A stretch of 64,000 nucleotides of DNA, from positions 62,001-126,000 of the forward strand of contig JAEBUN010000003.1 of assembly GCA_023014365.1 (NCBI GenBank). The letters are read 5' to 3'. The stretch comes from Lepiota brunneoincarnata (lineage: Eukaryota > Basidiomycota > Agaricomycetes > Agaricales > Agaricaceae). Below, piece after piece: positions 32,268-45,868 of this stretch; position 1 is the first letter of the stretch; each line of letters begins with the position of its first letter. The notes beneath the pieces are model-generated. The model was not told the origin of the DNA, ran no database searches, and worked only from the letters and a program-made list of their open reading frames with translations. The translations under genes and the position numbers were made by a program.

Positions 32268-32912
32268 CCATTGACTTACTAAGGCACTGCTACGGCTATC
32301 ACGAAGGTCGTACCCTCGACCGTCTAATTCCCCAAACATTCTATCAGCAAGCGAATAATTGGAGTGCACTCCGGGCGTGGGGCTCGGAAGAATTCCCGCG
32401 AAGCTCGTAAATTATGAAAGAAGGGTGGCCAGAAGAAAATGGAATCGTCATGACCTATTATGCGATGAAAATTCATCTCGCAGTTATTTCGGTCTGCTCA
32501 CTTTCTCACCTGCATAGGGACACCTTCCTCGGGCCTAAGTGTGCCTTGCAAGCCACACCTACACCGAAACACTGACGATTGACATGCCTCGTTATGCTCA
32601 AGATGGCGTTTGCATCTTGGTCTGAAAGGTCTACCTCGATGAATGAATCTCGCATTACTTCAAACCTTGATGCCCGCGAGGTTGTTCGTCAGGTGACGGG
32701 GTTGAGCTCCAAAGATATAGTTAAGCAGGTACGCCAGGTACACCTGACACAGGGAGAACCAATTTGGCCAACATGAATCCGAGGTCTAATTATTCACTAA
32801 CGCACCTTAACCCCTCGGGGTTGTTCGTGGGAGCCACCGACGGTTAGGATGGCTATATAATGAAGGGGACTTCCATCTCCTGAAATGATAAGCCAAGTTT
32901 TCGCATTTCCGA
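32268..32912 (+). repeat. Upstream block of tandem unit B
   Basis: Counterpart of 24841-25516, shorter by internal deletions. Directly precedes GMC copy 2. Confidence 0.7.
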
Positions 32913-35223
<2,311 letters not shown>

Positions 35224-35654
35224 AGGCGTGTTGGATTCCCGATGTAGGATCACGGTACAGAGTTTTGTTGTTGAATAAAGATCCTGCTCCTTTGAGGTAG
35301 TAGTTCACCGACACACGTCAATGTATGTATGTACATACCGTGATATTAGGTACACACATTGAACAATTGATAACTCAAAAAATTCCAAGAGCATCCTTCG
35401 TTGTCTGTTAATCGTCTATTTGTTTGGAACCGACCAAAGTCCTGGTGCCTTCGGCCGAGGTGATACAGGATCTTTGGTTTCTCGAGCCCCGAATCTACTC
35501 TGAATTCGATAGGTGGTTATACCTGACGATGTCAATGATAGTTCAACTTGACAGAAAGGGGGGGTAGATTGCGTTGGCGCTGTGTCTCGATCGAAGCTGT
35601 GGAACTCTATGCAATCGCTGCCTATGTGAGGTAGGAATGGCACTCACTCTGTGT

Positions 35655-35945
35655 CCTGGATTGCTACCTCCATCAACTTCAGGATCAAAAGTCGATCCGT
35701 AAAGTTTTTCCTGACACTCGGTTATCCCACTAATATAGGTATTCCCACTGCCTGTAGTTCGTGCCGGTTCCGAAATGCAGAGGTTGGGTCGTATGTGGGG
35801 CGTTCCGATTACACCTCCCGAAACAATCACTCCTTTGCCAACCATTAATTATCTCTTTGGAACTCGTGGCGCTAGTTGCGAACTCGATAGCTCAAAAATC
35901 AGTTCCATTCTCGACAGGTAAAACACATATGTGATATAAGTATTG
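35655..35945 (-). pseudogene. Antisense GMC fragment, unit B
   Basis: Reads KGVIVSGGVIGTPHI in the minus strand, GMC signature-2 region, then degenerates. Same position as in units A and C. Confidence 0.6.
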
Positions 35946-36018
35946 ACTAGGACGTAAATCCTCCAATTTTTGCTAGATAAGCCCCTCAGCATTGTGGTCC
36001 ATTTCCATGCGAACCTCA

Positions 36019-37652
36019 TCACTTAGTACGAGTAAAGTCTCTTACAAACCCAGCTTGGATCACCTCAGACATCTCTTCCACCGCCCTGCTTGTAAACCTT
36101 TTCAAGCGCACCTTGATGGTGAAAAGGGTCCCTTGGACAGCGGACCGTCTCCTGTAAAGTTCCAGAATTTGGGAAGAAAAGTCCCGGCCACAAGCAGGTT
36201 CTTCGAAACCGCTGAAGATCGACAAGGACTCGAGGGAAGGAAGGTATACCGTCTCAGTCACCATTCCAACCTGGACAAAGTGCACAAAGCAGCGCGTGCA
36301 CGCTGGTGTTGTCGCAAAAATGGAGAGAAAGCACTTGAACAGAGGTGGACTGGCTAAAAATGTATCTGAAAAGGGCGGGTGTCCAAGCAACGGTGTCGAA
36401 CAGGCGGATGGTCTGGAGAGTATGTGATAGGTGAGCAAATAGTGCTCTCACCGCCCCTTTAGCAGCGTCTACGGCTAGTCCGGGATATTTATCAAAATTA
36501 GCCAAAAGGAGAGTCTGTAGTGCCGGGAGTCGAATACGTTGAAGTATAGCCAAATTCCATGAGCTGAGACAGTAGGACCAAGAGAAATTTCGTAAATGAG
36601 GGAAAATGGCAGTGGATTTGAGAAAATCAATGCTTGATCTGCCGTTTAGAGCGTTTTCTGGGAATAACGAGGCGAAATCGACAAGGTTGGGACACTGCAA
36701 CAGCAGCATTACAGTTGTATCGATGGGAATGTTTGTAAGACAGAGCCTGGTGATTGATTGGTAAGGTAGTGGGATTTTCCAACGTTGATTGTAAGAATCC
36801 AATGCTACGCTGTGGAGCTGGGGTACAGCTGCAAAGGATATGGGGGGAGTTCGTTGGAGGGAGGTCCCTGAAGACGGGGGCGGCGCTCCCGAAATTGAGA
36901 TGTGTTTGAGTAGGCGAAAATTTGTCGAGATAGGAGTCAACCAGCGTGCTGGAGCGGAACGCAGTTCAAGGTTTTCTATCTTCCTTGAATATTCATCCCC
37001 TGAAAAACACGGCTTCAATTGATTCCAGAGTTCGCTCGGAAACGGGAATGAACTTTGTCGTTGGCTCGTCGTGACTTAATCTCATCGGATCATAGTAATC
37101 AAATGATATAGAGAGACTGAAGGGAAGATCTCTGACGTTGCGGAAATGGAGGTCAAGGATGCCAGCGACGCCATGTGCGTGTTTCTTGTCAACGCGAGTA
37201 ACCAGACTGGTCCATAGCTGTGGTGTCGACCACGCAGCTTGACGCCAGTATGAAGAGACATGGCTCAGGGTCAAGACGGAACCCTGGCACAGTTCTTCCC
37301 AAAAGGGACCGCTTTCTGGGTCGAAGTGGATGGCTGGAGGGCATGCATATTCAAAGATGCGGCCCAGGACCTCTGGTGGGAGGACATGTGTCGATGAATG
37401 TATGTGGTTGAGTCTCTGCAGTAGGGAGATGCGTTTCTCTTGGAGTTTCTGTATCGTATCTTCGAGTTGGGCCAGCTCATTCTGGATGCTGTGGATCTCA
37501 TCCTGAGTCGGCATATCAATGAGACTGATATGGTTCCAGGAAGAATTGTTGTCCTTATCAGCACAGGTGATGGCGCTTTCGGAAATTGCCACTTGTGGGA
37601 AACGGAATGAAATTAGATAGGACTCGCCACGATTTGAATATTTGAACATCAC
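36019..37652 (-). pseudogene. F-box/LRR-type protein, copy 2
   Basis: Same layout as copy 1: coiled coil, F-box LPPEVLGRIFEYACPP, VSSYWRQAAWSTPQLW, then the LRR-like part (LPALQTLLLANFDKYPG; TPALFRYIFSQS; LPSLESLSIFSGFEE). Frameshifts near 37005 (after AVFFRG) and near 36260 (after CPGWNGD, one extra base before ETVYLPS). The frameshift that breaks copy 1 near 29140 is absent here, so the lesions are independent. Confidence 0.75.
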
Positions 37653-37659
37653 CCCTACA

Positions 37660-38077
37660 CCTCATCCTCGTCATAATCAACGTCACTCTCATGAACTTCA
37701 ATGTCGAGCAGCTAAGTGACGGTGTCCAGACCTCCCATACAAGACTCCAGGTTTCCATCGGCGAGTTTCTCGTTTAATGGCGAACAGGGTGGATGGATCA
37801 CTATGAATATGTTGGAGGTGAGCCATGTTCCGCTTCGATTTCTGGAAGGCAGGAGTGAAGTGCTGATGGATGCTTGTAGTACTATCACAGGCATATGATC
37901 TCTCGACTCGTCTGTGCTTCGCCAGAATATATATAAATCGTGATATTAAAATCGATTACAACAGACAGGTATATAACAAAGAGAAGTAATCATTTAACAG
38001 CACTGTACAGTACCTGCATCACATCCGTACCCGGATGTAGCTGATTTCGACCATTTTGTCTAAATCCGTGTGAGTGC
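37660..38077. other. Junction of units B and C; no gene
   Basis: Holds the shortened duplicated block (37690-37920), then AT-rich DNA. A 35-bp stretch (38028-38062) recurs at 55449-55483 next to the IBtk-like stop codon. No coding region recognised. Confidence 0.5.
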
Positions 38078-38253
38078 AAAGTGTGGCATTCAAGGCGTGT
38101 TGAACTTCTGATATAGGACCATGGTACCACAGTTTGTCGTTGAACAAAGGTCCTTCCATTCGTTAACACGCATCAACGAATGTGCAGTTGATAGTAGATA
38201 CACACATTGGACGGTTTATGACTCGCATTCCGAAGGCGCCTTTTCATTGTTAA
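38078..38253 (+). pseudogene. 3' relic of a third GMC copy (unit C)
   Basis: Matches only the last GMC codons and the 3' flank of copies 1 and 2 (GCATTCAAGGCGTGTTG against GCATTAAGGGCGTGTTG; TTGTTGAACAAAGGTCCT-like). The remaining GMC body is absent, showing that a third GMC-F-box unit once existed. Confidence 0.65.
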
Positions 38254-38457
38254 TGTAAGGATGCCCAGTTGGGGGCATCCTTCACTAGGGACGAGGGTGC
38301 CTTGCGGGAACACAAGTGAACAGAACCAACGTCTATTCGAGGGGGGACTAAGGAACTCGACCCCTCCTAGCTACTATATACAGGAGGTAGCAGATTCTAA
38401 TAGATGTCACGTCGAGGAAGTGCGAATCCTGGTGTAAGCCAGGTCCGCGGGCTTACA
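38254..38457 (+). mobile_element. 204-bp solo-LTR-like insertion, family D (TSD GTTAA)
   Basis: TGTAAGGATG...GGGCTTACA with perfect GTTAA on both sides (38249-38253, 38458-38462). The uninterrupted site is seen in units A and B (GTCTGTTAATCGTC). A diverged copy is at 51816-52021. TG...CA ends and a 5-bp duplication favour a short LTR over a MITE. No ORF. Confidence 0.75.
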
Positions 38458-38462
38458 GTTAA

Positions 38463-38620
38463 TTGACTATTTCTTAGATTGATCGAATGGAGCCTAGGGG
38501 ACGAAACAATCATTTCTTTGCTAGCCCTCAACTGTCTCTTTGGATTCGTAGCGTTGGCTAAGAACTCGACGGTTCAAAAATCGATTCTATTCTCGACAGG
38601 TAAAAACACATGTGACATAA
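38463..38620 (-). pseudogene. Antisense GMC fragment, unit C
   Basis: Aligns by eye with 28430-28545 and 35830-35940 (CAATCATTTCTTTGCTAGCC; TCTCTTTGG; TTCTCGACAGG). Reading frame lost. Confidence 0.5.
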
Positions 38621-38732
38621 GCACTGACCAGGAATGTTGCCTTACCGTTTTTACTAGATAAGCAGTAGCAGAATTACTCCTCCCAACACTGTGATCGGTC
38701 ATAAATTGATCCCGTGCTGACCTCATCTCTCA

Positions 38733-40302
38733 CTACGTTTTAATCCCTTCCACGAACCCAACTTGAATCATCTCGGACAGCTCCTCAGCTGCCTCCCTCG
38801 TAAACTCTGCTCGCAAGTCCACCCTAATGACGAAAAGAGGATTTTGAACGTTGGAACGTCTCCTGTGCAACTCCAAAATCTGGGAGGAGATTTCCTGGCC
38901 AAAGCTAGGATCTTCAGGGTAGCCAGTGATCGTTAACGACTTGAGGGAAGGAAGGTATAACGTCTCGTCACCATTCCAGCCAGGACAAAGTGCACAAAGT
39001 ACCCCGTGTACACTACTGTTGTCGCAATGATCGAGGGAAAGCTCTTGAACAGAGATGGACCGGCTAAAGATGTATCTGAAAAGGGCGGGTGTCCATGAAA
39101 CAAGTGTAGACCAGGTTGACGGTATGGATGGTGTGTGAATGGGTGAGGAAATAGTGCTTGGCACTGCTTGTTCGACCTCTGGGTCCTGTTCCGGCATCTC
39201 CACGGTAGTTTTCCCAGGTGAGAGTCTGCAATGCTGGCAGTCGAATGCGCCGATGCGCAGCCAGACACCATGAACTTGGATGGTAAAACCAGGAGAAATG
39301 TTGTAAATGGGGGAAAATCGTAGTGGAATTGAGAAAAATTGGTGCCTGGTCCGCTGCTTATAGGATCTTCCGGGCGTCCGGAAAAGAAATTGACAAGGTT
39401 AGGGAATTGGACGAGCAGCTTCACAGTGATATCAATGGGAATGTCTTCGAGGACGAGTCTAGTAATTGATTGGTAGGGTAGTGCGATTTTCCAACGTTGA
39501 CGGCAAAGGCTTAATGCCATACTGTGGAGCTGGGGTATTGCCGCGAAAGATATGGGGGGCGGTCGATAAAAAAGGGACTCCGAAGGTGAGGGTAACGCTT
39601 GAGGGGCCCCCGAGATAGAGACGTGTTTAAGTAGACGAAAATTTGTCGAGATGAGAGCCAACCACCGCGCTTGGCGGAGAATGCAGTTCAAGGTTTTCTA
39701 TCTTCCTTGAATATTCGTCCCTGAAGAACACGGCTTCAATTGACTCCAGGGTTCGCTTGGAAACGGGAATAAATTTTTCCCTTGACTCGTCGTGACTATA
39801 TTCCTTCGGATCATAGTAATCAAATGAAACATTGAGGCTGAAGGGAAGATCTCTGGTGTTGTGGAAATGGAGGTCAAGTATGCCAGCAACACCATGTGCA
39901 CGTTGCCTCGTCAACGTGAATAACCAGACTGGTCCACAGTTGTAGGTGTCGACCACGCAACCTGACGCCAATATGAGGAGACGCGACCAAGGGTCAGGAC
40001 AGAATCCTGATATCCTCCGGGCCAACAGGGGCCAAAATCTGGGTCGAAGTGGATGGACCGGGGGATATGCGCATGCGAAAAATGCGGCTCAACACCTCTG
40101 GCGGGAGGGCGCGGGTCGACGAATGAACGTGGTTGAGTCTCTGCAGTAGAGCCACGCGTTTTTCTTGCAGCCTCTGTATCGTATTTTCGAGTCGAGCCAG
40201 CTCATTCTGGATGATCCGGATCTCGTCCTGAGTTGCATGAATTGTCGACATGTAGATGAGAATGCTATGGTTCAAGGTGATAGCACCTTCGGAAGTTGCC
40301 AT
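38733..40302 (-). pseudogene. F-box/LRR-type protein, copy 3
   Basis: Coiled coil and F-box LPPEVLSRIFRMR (then frame-broken), AVFFRDEYSRKIENLEL read through in one frame here, followed by a 1-base shift near 39655. LRR-like part (ISFAAIPQLHSMALSL; YQSITRLVLED; LPSLKSLTITGYPED) is split by further frameshifts. The most diverged of the three copies. The C-terminus (EELSEMIQVGFVEGI) aligns with the other two. Confidence 0.72.
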
Positions 40303-42530
40303 TGGCAGGAAACGAAATATATGTAAAAAGTCATTTGAACCTCGACAGCCATGTCAGGCGGCAACCCTAGGCGGCCCTGTCCCTTGTCATAATCGCCGTC
40401 ACTGTCATGATTCACCTTCACTGTCGATGCCTCCATCAGAAAAGCTCAGCCCGGTGTGGGGCCCCGCGAGTGGGAAGGCCTGCAATCATCGAGAGCCTCG
40501 CTAGCATTGTCTCTGAATGGTTTCTAAGGTATGTACACTTCCGACTCTACCGTTTTCTGTCACATACTTGATGTCGCTCCAGTGCTCCTGCGATATAAAT
40601 ACTAGCTTTTTGTCGGCCTCCTATCCATTCTGGCTCTTCCAGATGTCAGAGTTGGGAAAAATTCAGGGTCTTGTTACGAGGATAGAGGATAAGGTGAATA
40701 CCCCGATACCCTATCCTGCCAGTTCCTCTTGCTGAATTTTCCACCCAGTCGGGCAAAGGCAGCTGTTTTCGTTGACAAAATTGCTGCTGAGATCACCTCG
40801 TTCTGCCGTAACGGGTTACCTCCCCAGCTGGACAAAGCCTCGCAAGTATTAATGCAGGCCAAATGATCGAACCAGGCCTCCGCACTCACGGCCTCACAAC
40901 ACGTATGTCACATTCCCAATCCCATAAGCTTAATCTAGACTGAGGGCCCATTTTCCAGGTGCACAAAACAATAGGCCGAATATGCCGGTCCGAATATCAT
41001 TTCCACTCCGTTACCATTGACGAGCTCACTGTTGCCTCCATAATCTCTCCGTGATCCCAAACCTTGTTGCGAGATCATGTAGGTATATCCAATGGCACGC
41101 TGGAGGCCACAGATAACCATAGCGCTACGCCTTCGGACCGCTGCTTGCTTGACAAGGCTAGCGAGGAGGCTACCTCGGCTTTGAGGCTGGCGGAGGAGAG
41201 CGAGCCAGACGAGTTGGAGCATGTGAATTGAGAGGCAGACCTGGAAGATGGGAGGAAGGAGGTAGAAGGACTGACTAGGATCTGGATACAGGGTGCGCCA
41301 TTGGCTGATTCATATTCACTAACAATTGATGTGTGATCCTTGTGTGGAATGCACTTGTTGGATAATGTCAAACAGAAACTTGAAGACCCCAAACATGGAT
41401 TGGGTCGTCCAGCGTCGGGATGGATATGAACTCGCCTCACCTCTTGCCTCCTGACTTGGTAAGAAGGCGAGTGGCCGGGAAAAATCATGCTGTCGCAGCC
41501 AAGTGACGCTGTTTGGACCTTCCGTGTAGGACTAGGCTTCTAACATGGGTTGCTTCTTGCCTGCTCATGGGACCTCACTGGTGTTGGCGAGGTCTTTGGT
41601 GCAGTATTCAGGACTGACTCTGCAAGGCCCTGGAAGCTCTCTTGTTTAATGACGAAAAGCATGGACAGATCACTATCAATATGTGGGAGGTGAGCTTTTT
41701 CGCCCCGATTCCTGGAAGTCAAGAGGTGCTGATGAATACCTGTAGCACCATGACAGGCGTACCATCCCTCTACCCATCGGTGCTGCGCCGGGATATATTG
41801 GATTGAGGAGGGCGGTCAGCTCACCGAGGCTGTTGGGCGGAAATCTTATGGTACCATACCAACCTGTCTTGTCTTCCCTGCTTTTACTTACGGCCCTGCG
41901 TCAGCTGTGGTGTTGCCCGCAAAAAGGCTCATAAGAGCATAGTCGTGATCCTCGTCCAGATCTTGGAGGAAGGCACCATCACGGACAGCCAGGGACCGCA
42001 AAGTTGGTTTCAAAGTAGAACCAAAGCTTGCATTCCACGTCCATGCCCAAAAGCCAACGTCTTCGACCGTACGCCTGAGCATCCCCTAACCCCACACGCC
42101 CCAACCGCCTCGACTTGGTCCTCGTCTTCAATAAACTGTCCAAGCTAAAAACTGCCCTTAACCCACGCCCTTCGCGAACTGCCTTCAATCACGTCAGATT
42201 ACAATGGGCTTAGCGGACGATGCGGGGAGAGTTGTTGGTGGAGATGGTGGTACCCTGAAGTTGGTTTGGGGGGCAATTGCCAGGATTGTGAGGGCAGATG
42301 TGCTGTTCCCGCTCGCGCGAAAATTGTAAAGGAGAATGATTAGGGATGGGCATTGAGGGGTGGGTAAAGAGGATCGAGGTGGGGACAATTGTTTGCCGGC
42401 TACTGGGGTTGATTTTATTTTTCCTCCTACCCGCGTGGATTTTACAGTACATGTATTAGTACCACTCCACTCCTAGACATTTTCTTGTTCTCGCCACCAC
42501 GCCATACGTTGAATCTTCCTCACGCCATAT
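40303..42530. repeat. Duplicated block, unit C (matches 30250-32267)
   Basis: Collinear with unit A over nearly its whole length, more diverged. Contains the broken small ORF near 40642-40865. No other gene recognised. Confidence 0.6.
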
Positions 42531-42570
42531 CATTGGATTCTCAACACCGCCACCACCTCTCGGCCCTCTC

Positions 42571-43080
42571 TCACCCCTCACGGAGCGGTTGACATCCGGT
42601 AAAAGAGAGCTGCGGCAAGTTGAGCGCTAGGGTCGTGACATAGTTTAGTAAGCGATTGATCCTGGTATTCCGCTGGTCGTTCTTGACAATAGATATTTTG
42701 TTCGTCGGTGCTGGGGATAGCTTGCAGAAGACATCCGAGCGTGCAACTAGAACGACAGTGTGCACAGGAAACCTGGCACCCGGGGGGATTTGGACGGGAG
42801 TATCTGCCCCATGCACTAATGTCAGCTTTTCGGGCTTCATGCCATTCCCTCCGAAAATCCTCTTCTCTATTGAGCGCATCAAACACTGTAGGGAGGTATT
42901 CGCTTGGGATACGATCGAGGATGTGGCCATAGAACAATTGAAGTTGAGCCATAAGACTAGTATTCCCTTCGTTATAGCGTCCTGCGCGGTTGGTGACAAC
43001 CAGCAATGGTCGTAAATATGACTCCGGATCACCATATTCTGGATTGTCAATGAAATTCGCGGCGGCAGATGAATAGGCAA
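42571..43080 (-). pseudogene. Truncated copy of the BTB part of the IBtk-like gene
   Basis: Minus strand shares GMKPEKLTLVHGADT, RFPVHTVVLVARSDVFCKL and LSFTGCQPL with the BTB-1 region at 57540-57890. Its downstream end (TCTCGGCCCTCTCTCACCCCTC, 42556-42577) instead matches the gene's C-terminus near 55590, so the copy is an internal deletion that lost BTB-2 and most of the tail. Frameshifted. Confidence 0.75.
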
Positions 43081-43162
43081 ATAGGCCCTTTGCAGCGGCG
43101 GCGATGAGGACGAAATCTTTTTCTTGGGGCCACTGGCGCAGGAATTTGAGTGCTACGTGTTT

Positions 43163-43600
43163 TTATCTGATCTGCTCCGGCGCAGCGCGAAGGTGTCGTT
43201 CGACGTCGCCACAGGGTTCATCAGAGTCAACGGAAATCTCCTCTTTCTCATAGCTATGGGCATATTCTGATTGATCGAAGAGTGCGGTGATGCGAGGTTC
43301 TGGACGGCTGGCGACGATCCAGAGGAGCGGGGCTGAAGGGTATCGGGAAACGGAATTTATCAATGAGGTCGAGTAGCCGGCATTGAGCAGTAGGGTCGTG
43401 ACATTCACCGAGACCATTGATTAGGATGGGGAGAGGGGTGGATTCAGCGTATATGCTCTTGTTAGCAGAGGGATTTACGACGGATTGATTGAATTGGACT
43501 TCTAAGGGCTTCGTCGGTAGGGTTGGATCCAATGCAACCGATGTCATGATATAATCAGTGGTAGGACGCGTGTTGCGTGGCGACCTGGGAAACAAAGGTC
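43163..43600 (-). pseudogene. NACHT-domain fragment
   Basis: Walker B-like PILINGLGECHDPTAQCRLL (Gly for the usual Asp), then in another frame PLLWIVASRPEPRITALF and EKEEISVDSDEPC, characteristic of Agaricomycete NACHT NTPases. No Walker A or repeats nearby. A 1-base frameshift lies near 43340. Confidence 0.75.
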
Positions 43601-45868
43601 AGGATGACTTTGGTTCTATTGTCACAAACTTTGACTCTGAAGGAAATGGACACCTCGGGGCTAGGAATTGACTCTGCCACAGTGGCTTCATCCATCGGAA
43701 CATCACCCTCGGCATTTAAATCCAACAAAGTGTGCAGCTCCAACTCCTCGTTGAAGCTCTGCTTGAGATTGTGTCCAAACAGCTCATTCCCTGCAGGATT
43801 TTTACTAGTGGCCCTCTGGGCTGTACAGCATATAAATAGAATGTATGTTGTATGTATGCTTTATGTTCATCGGGCACTCCCGCTTCATGAACGGTTGATG
43901 AACGGTTGATGAACGGCTGATGAAGCACGTTAATGAGTATGCGTTTTACTCACCAGCGGCGCAACGCTGCGGGACGACTAGCAATCGAGACGTTGTTTGT
44001 TTGTTTGATCGTTGGAGTTGGCCCGGGTTGTATACACTTGATGTTCTGCGGGAAGCCCTGATGATAAGACACCCAGGAACTCGGGACCGCTGGTGGAAGT
44101 CAACGTCGCCCCAAGTGGTCGAAAGCTTGCATGCTTCTGAGAGGGGTGACAACCTAATTGTGACAGTGAGAAGGTCAGGTTGCCAAAAAGCCTTTTTCGA
44201 CTGCTTCGCGGGGGCTCGCTGTATTGCCATTGAAGAGGTTTCCAAGATATACATATCCCTCTCTCCACACCGCTCCGTTACCGTTGCAATATACGCATGT
44301 GCTTTACATCGCTATCCTGCCCGTCCCGGCTAGCTCGGGCGTTGGTTGCCTTGTATGTCCCTGTATGGCTTGGGTCTAAGGATAAACAAGAAATCTATTG
44401 AAAGTGCAGAATGTGTTGTCGAGTAGATGGGCTGAGGGCGATATTGGAAGCCCATCATTGATGGCGTGCCAGATTATTCAGGGTTGAAAATCCTCTTCTC
44501 TCGTCCGTTACCATGTCTCAATCACCTTGCAGCGTCCTCCTACCTTAGACCCTCGATTGTGCTCTACCCGTGCCTCATGTCCACTTTTCACTCATCTAGA
44601 GCTCAGTCAACGGTCCTTTGAATATTCAACATCCAACATCCAACTGCCAGCTGATGGGCTTCGACAACTGAAAAGTCAATCCTCACGCCGCAGCGCTTAA
44701 CCAATGTCCTCGTTGCAAATATCTCGTACATGGACATCTGTATCGGAATCTCGGATGTTTGACCTTGTCACGGTTGGATGGTCGCTGGGTCGCAATTGCT
44801 GAACACCATATAGCTCCCAGGAGACGTAGTGTTGTGCGTGGAGAGGTGCAGAGCGATGGCGGTGATCAGGGTTGAGCACTCCCCATGGTCTATGATGATA
44901 AAGACCGTAACTCCAACGCTATAATGTATCCAAGCCTACCAAAAAGGAGTCCTCAGACATGTGAGCGCCTGCCGAGAGGCCCCGTAATACTTTGATAGTA
45001 CGCACTGCGTCTTTGTTCACTTTCATCATCCGCGCCTGAACTTGATAACCCCTCAGAGAACCAGGGATCTCTCGCCGGTATACAACGTGAATCAATGCGT
45101 CCTCACCAACTGCATCCGCCCCTGCAGTCAAATCAAGGCTTTGTGCCCAGGAGAATAAAGGGGACAGCCTACAGTAATAGTCCTGCCGCCGGGTGCGAGA
45201 CCTGACATCCCCTTACACTCTACTCTTCTTACTACCTCCGATTCTAGGCACCCGCTGCTCTCGCATCGCACCCTTCCAATTCCGACAATCCCGTACCTTA
45301 GGTGTTCCATCTCCCGCCTGCGGAGGTCTTTCGGCATTAGGGTCGACGCTGATGCTTGGTAAATTGAAATGCTGTGCTAGGGGTATGGCAAGGTGGTGTA
45401 ACCAGACAGGCTGGTTGTCGGTGCGTCAAGGTTGCATGCATAACGGAGGGATAATGTAATTAACGCTCGTGAGTTGTACAGACTCCAAGGAGGGGGCAGG
45501 AATAATACACTTGCCACTTGACGCCAGCGATTAAGCACAAGGAGCGCACGAAGCACGGAGTGAGGTGGAGAGTTCTCCAAGGATGGGCAGGAAATGCGTA
45601 GGCAGGATGAGTAGATGGACGTAGAATTGGGATGGTGTGTAGATTTTTGTCGTGTAGTTTTCGTTACTCCGTTTGCGTGTCGTCGCAGGCTGGCCCAACT
45701 GGAACGTCCAGTTTCGATCTCTCTTCGCTTCAGCCTTGTCTTCAATTTCCTGCCCAGGTATATGGTTTCCGAAAATAGAATTGCCAGATTTGGCGTTATC
45801 TTCTCAGAAGCATCAACAAGCAGGAGCTGTGCAACTCTGGGAAACTCAACCCCTTACTACTTGCCACG
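43601..45868. other. No supported gene
   Basis: Short frames only (such as 45377-45745 minus) without recognised motifs; a small tandem TGATGAACGGT repeat near 43895-43920. The last 100 bp should include the promoter of the NLR-like gene. Confidence 0.45.

Noticed and set aside
38390..38440. tRNA or SINE B box (GTGCGAATCC) in family D repeat
   Set aside because: No A box at proper spacing, no cloverleaf, no A-rich tail; TG...CA ends with a 5-bp TSD fit an LTR better.
44697..45337. Small minus-strand genes between the NACHT fragment and the NLR-like gene
   Set aside because: Frames of 60-70 codons with no family resemblance, splice structure or duplication support.
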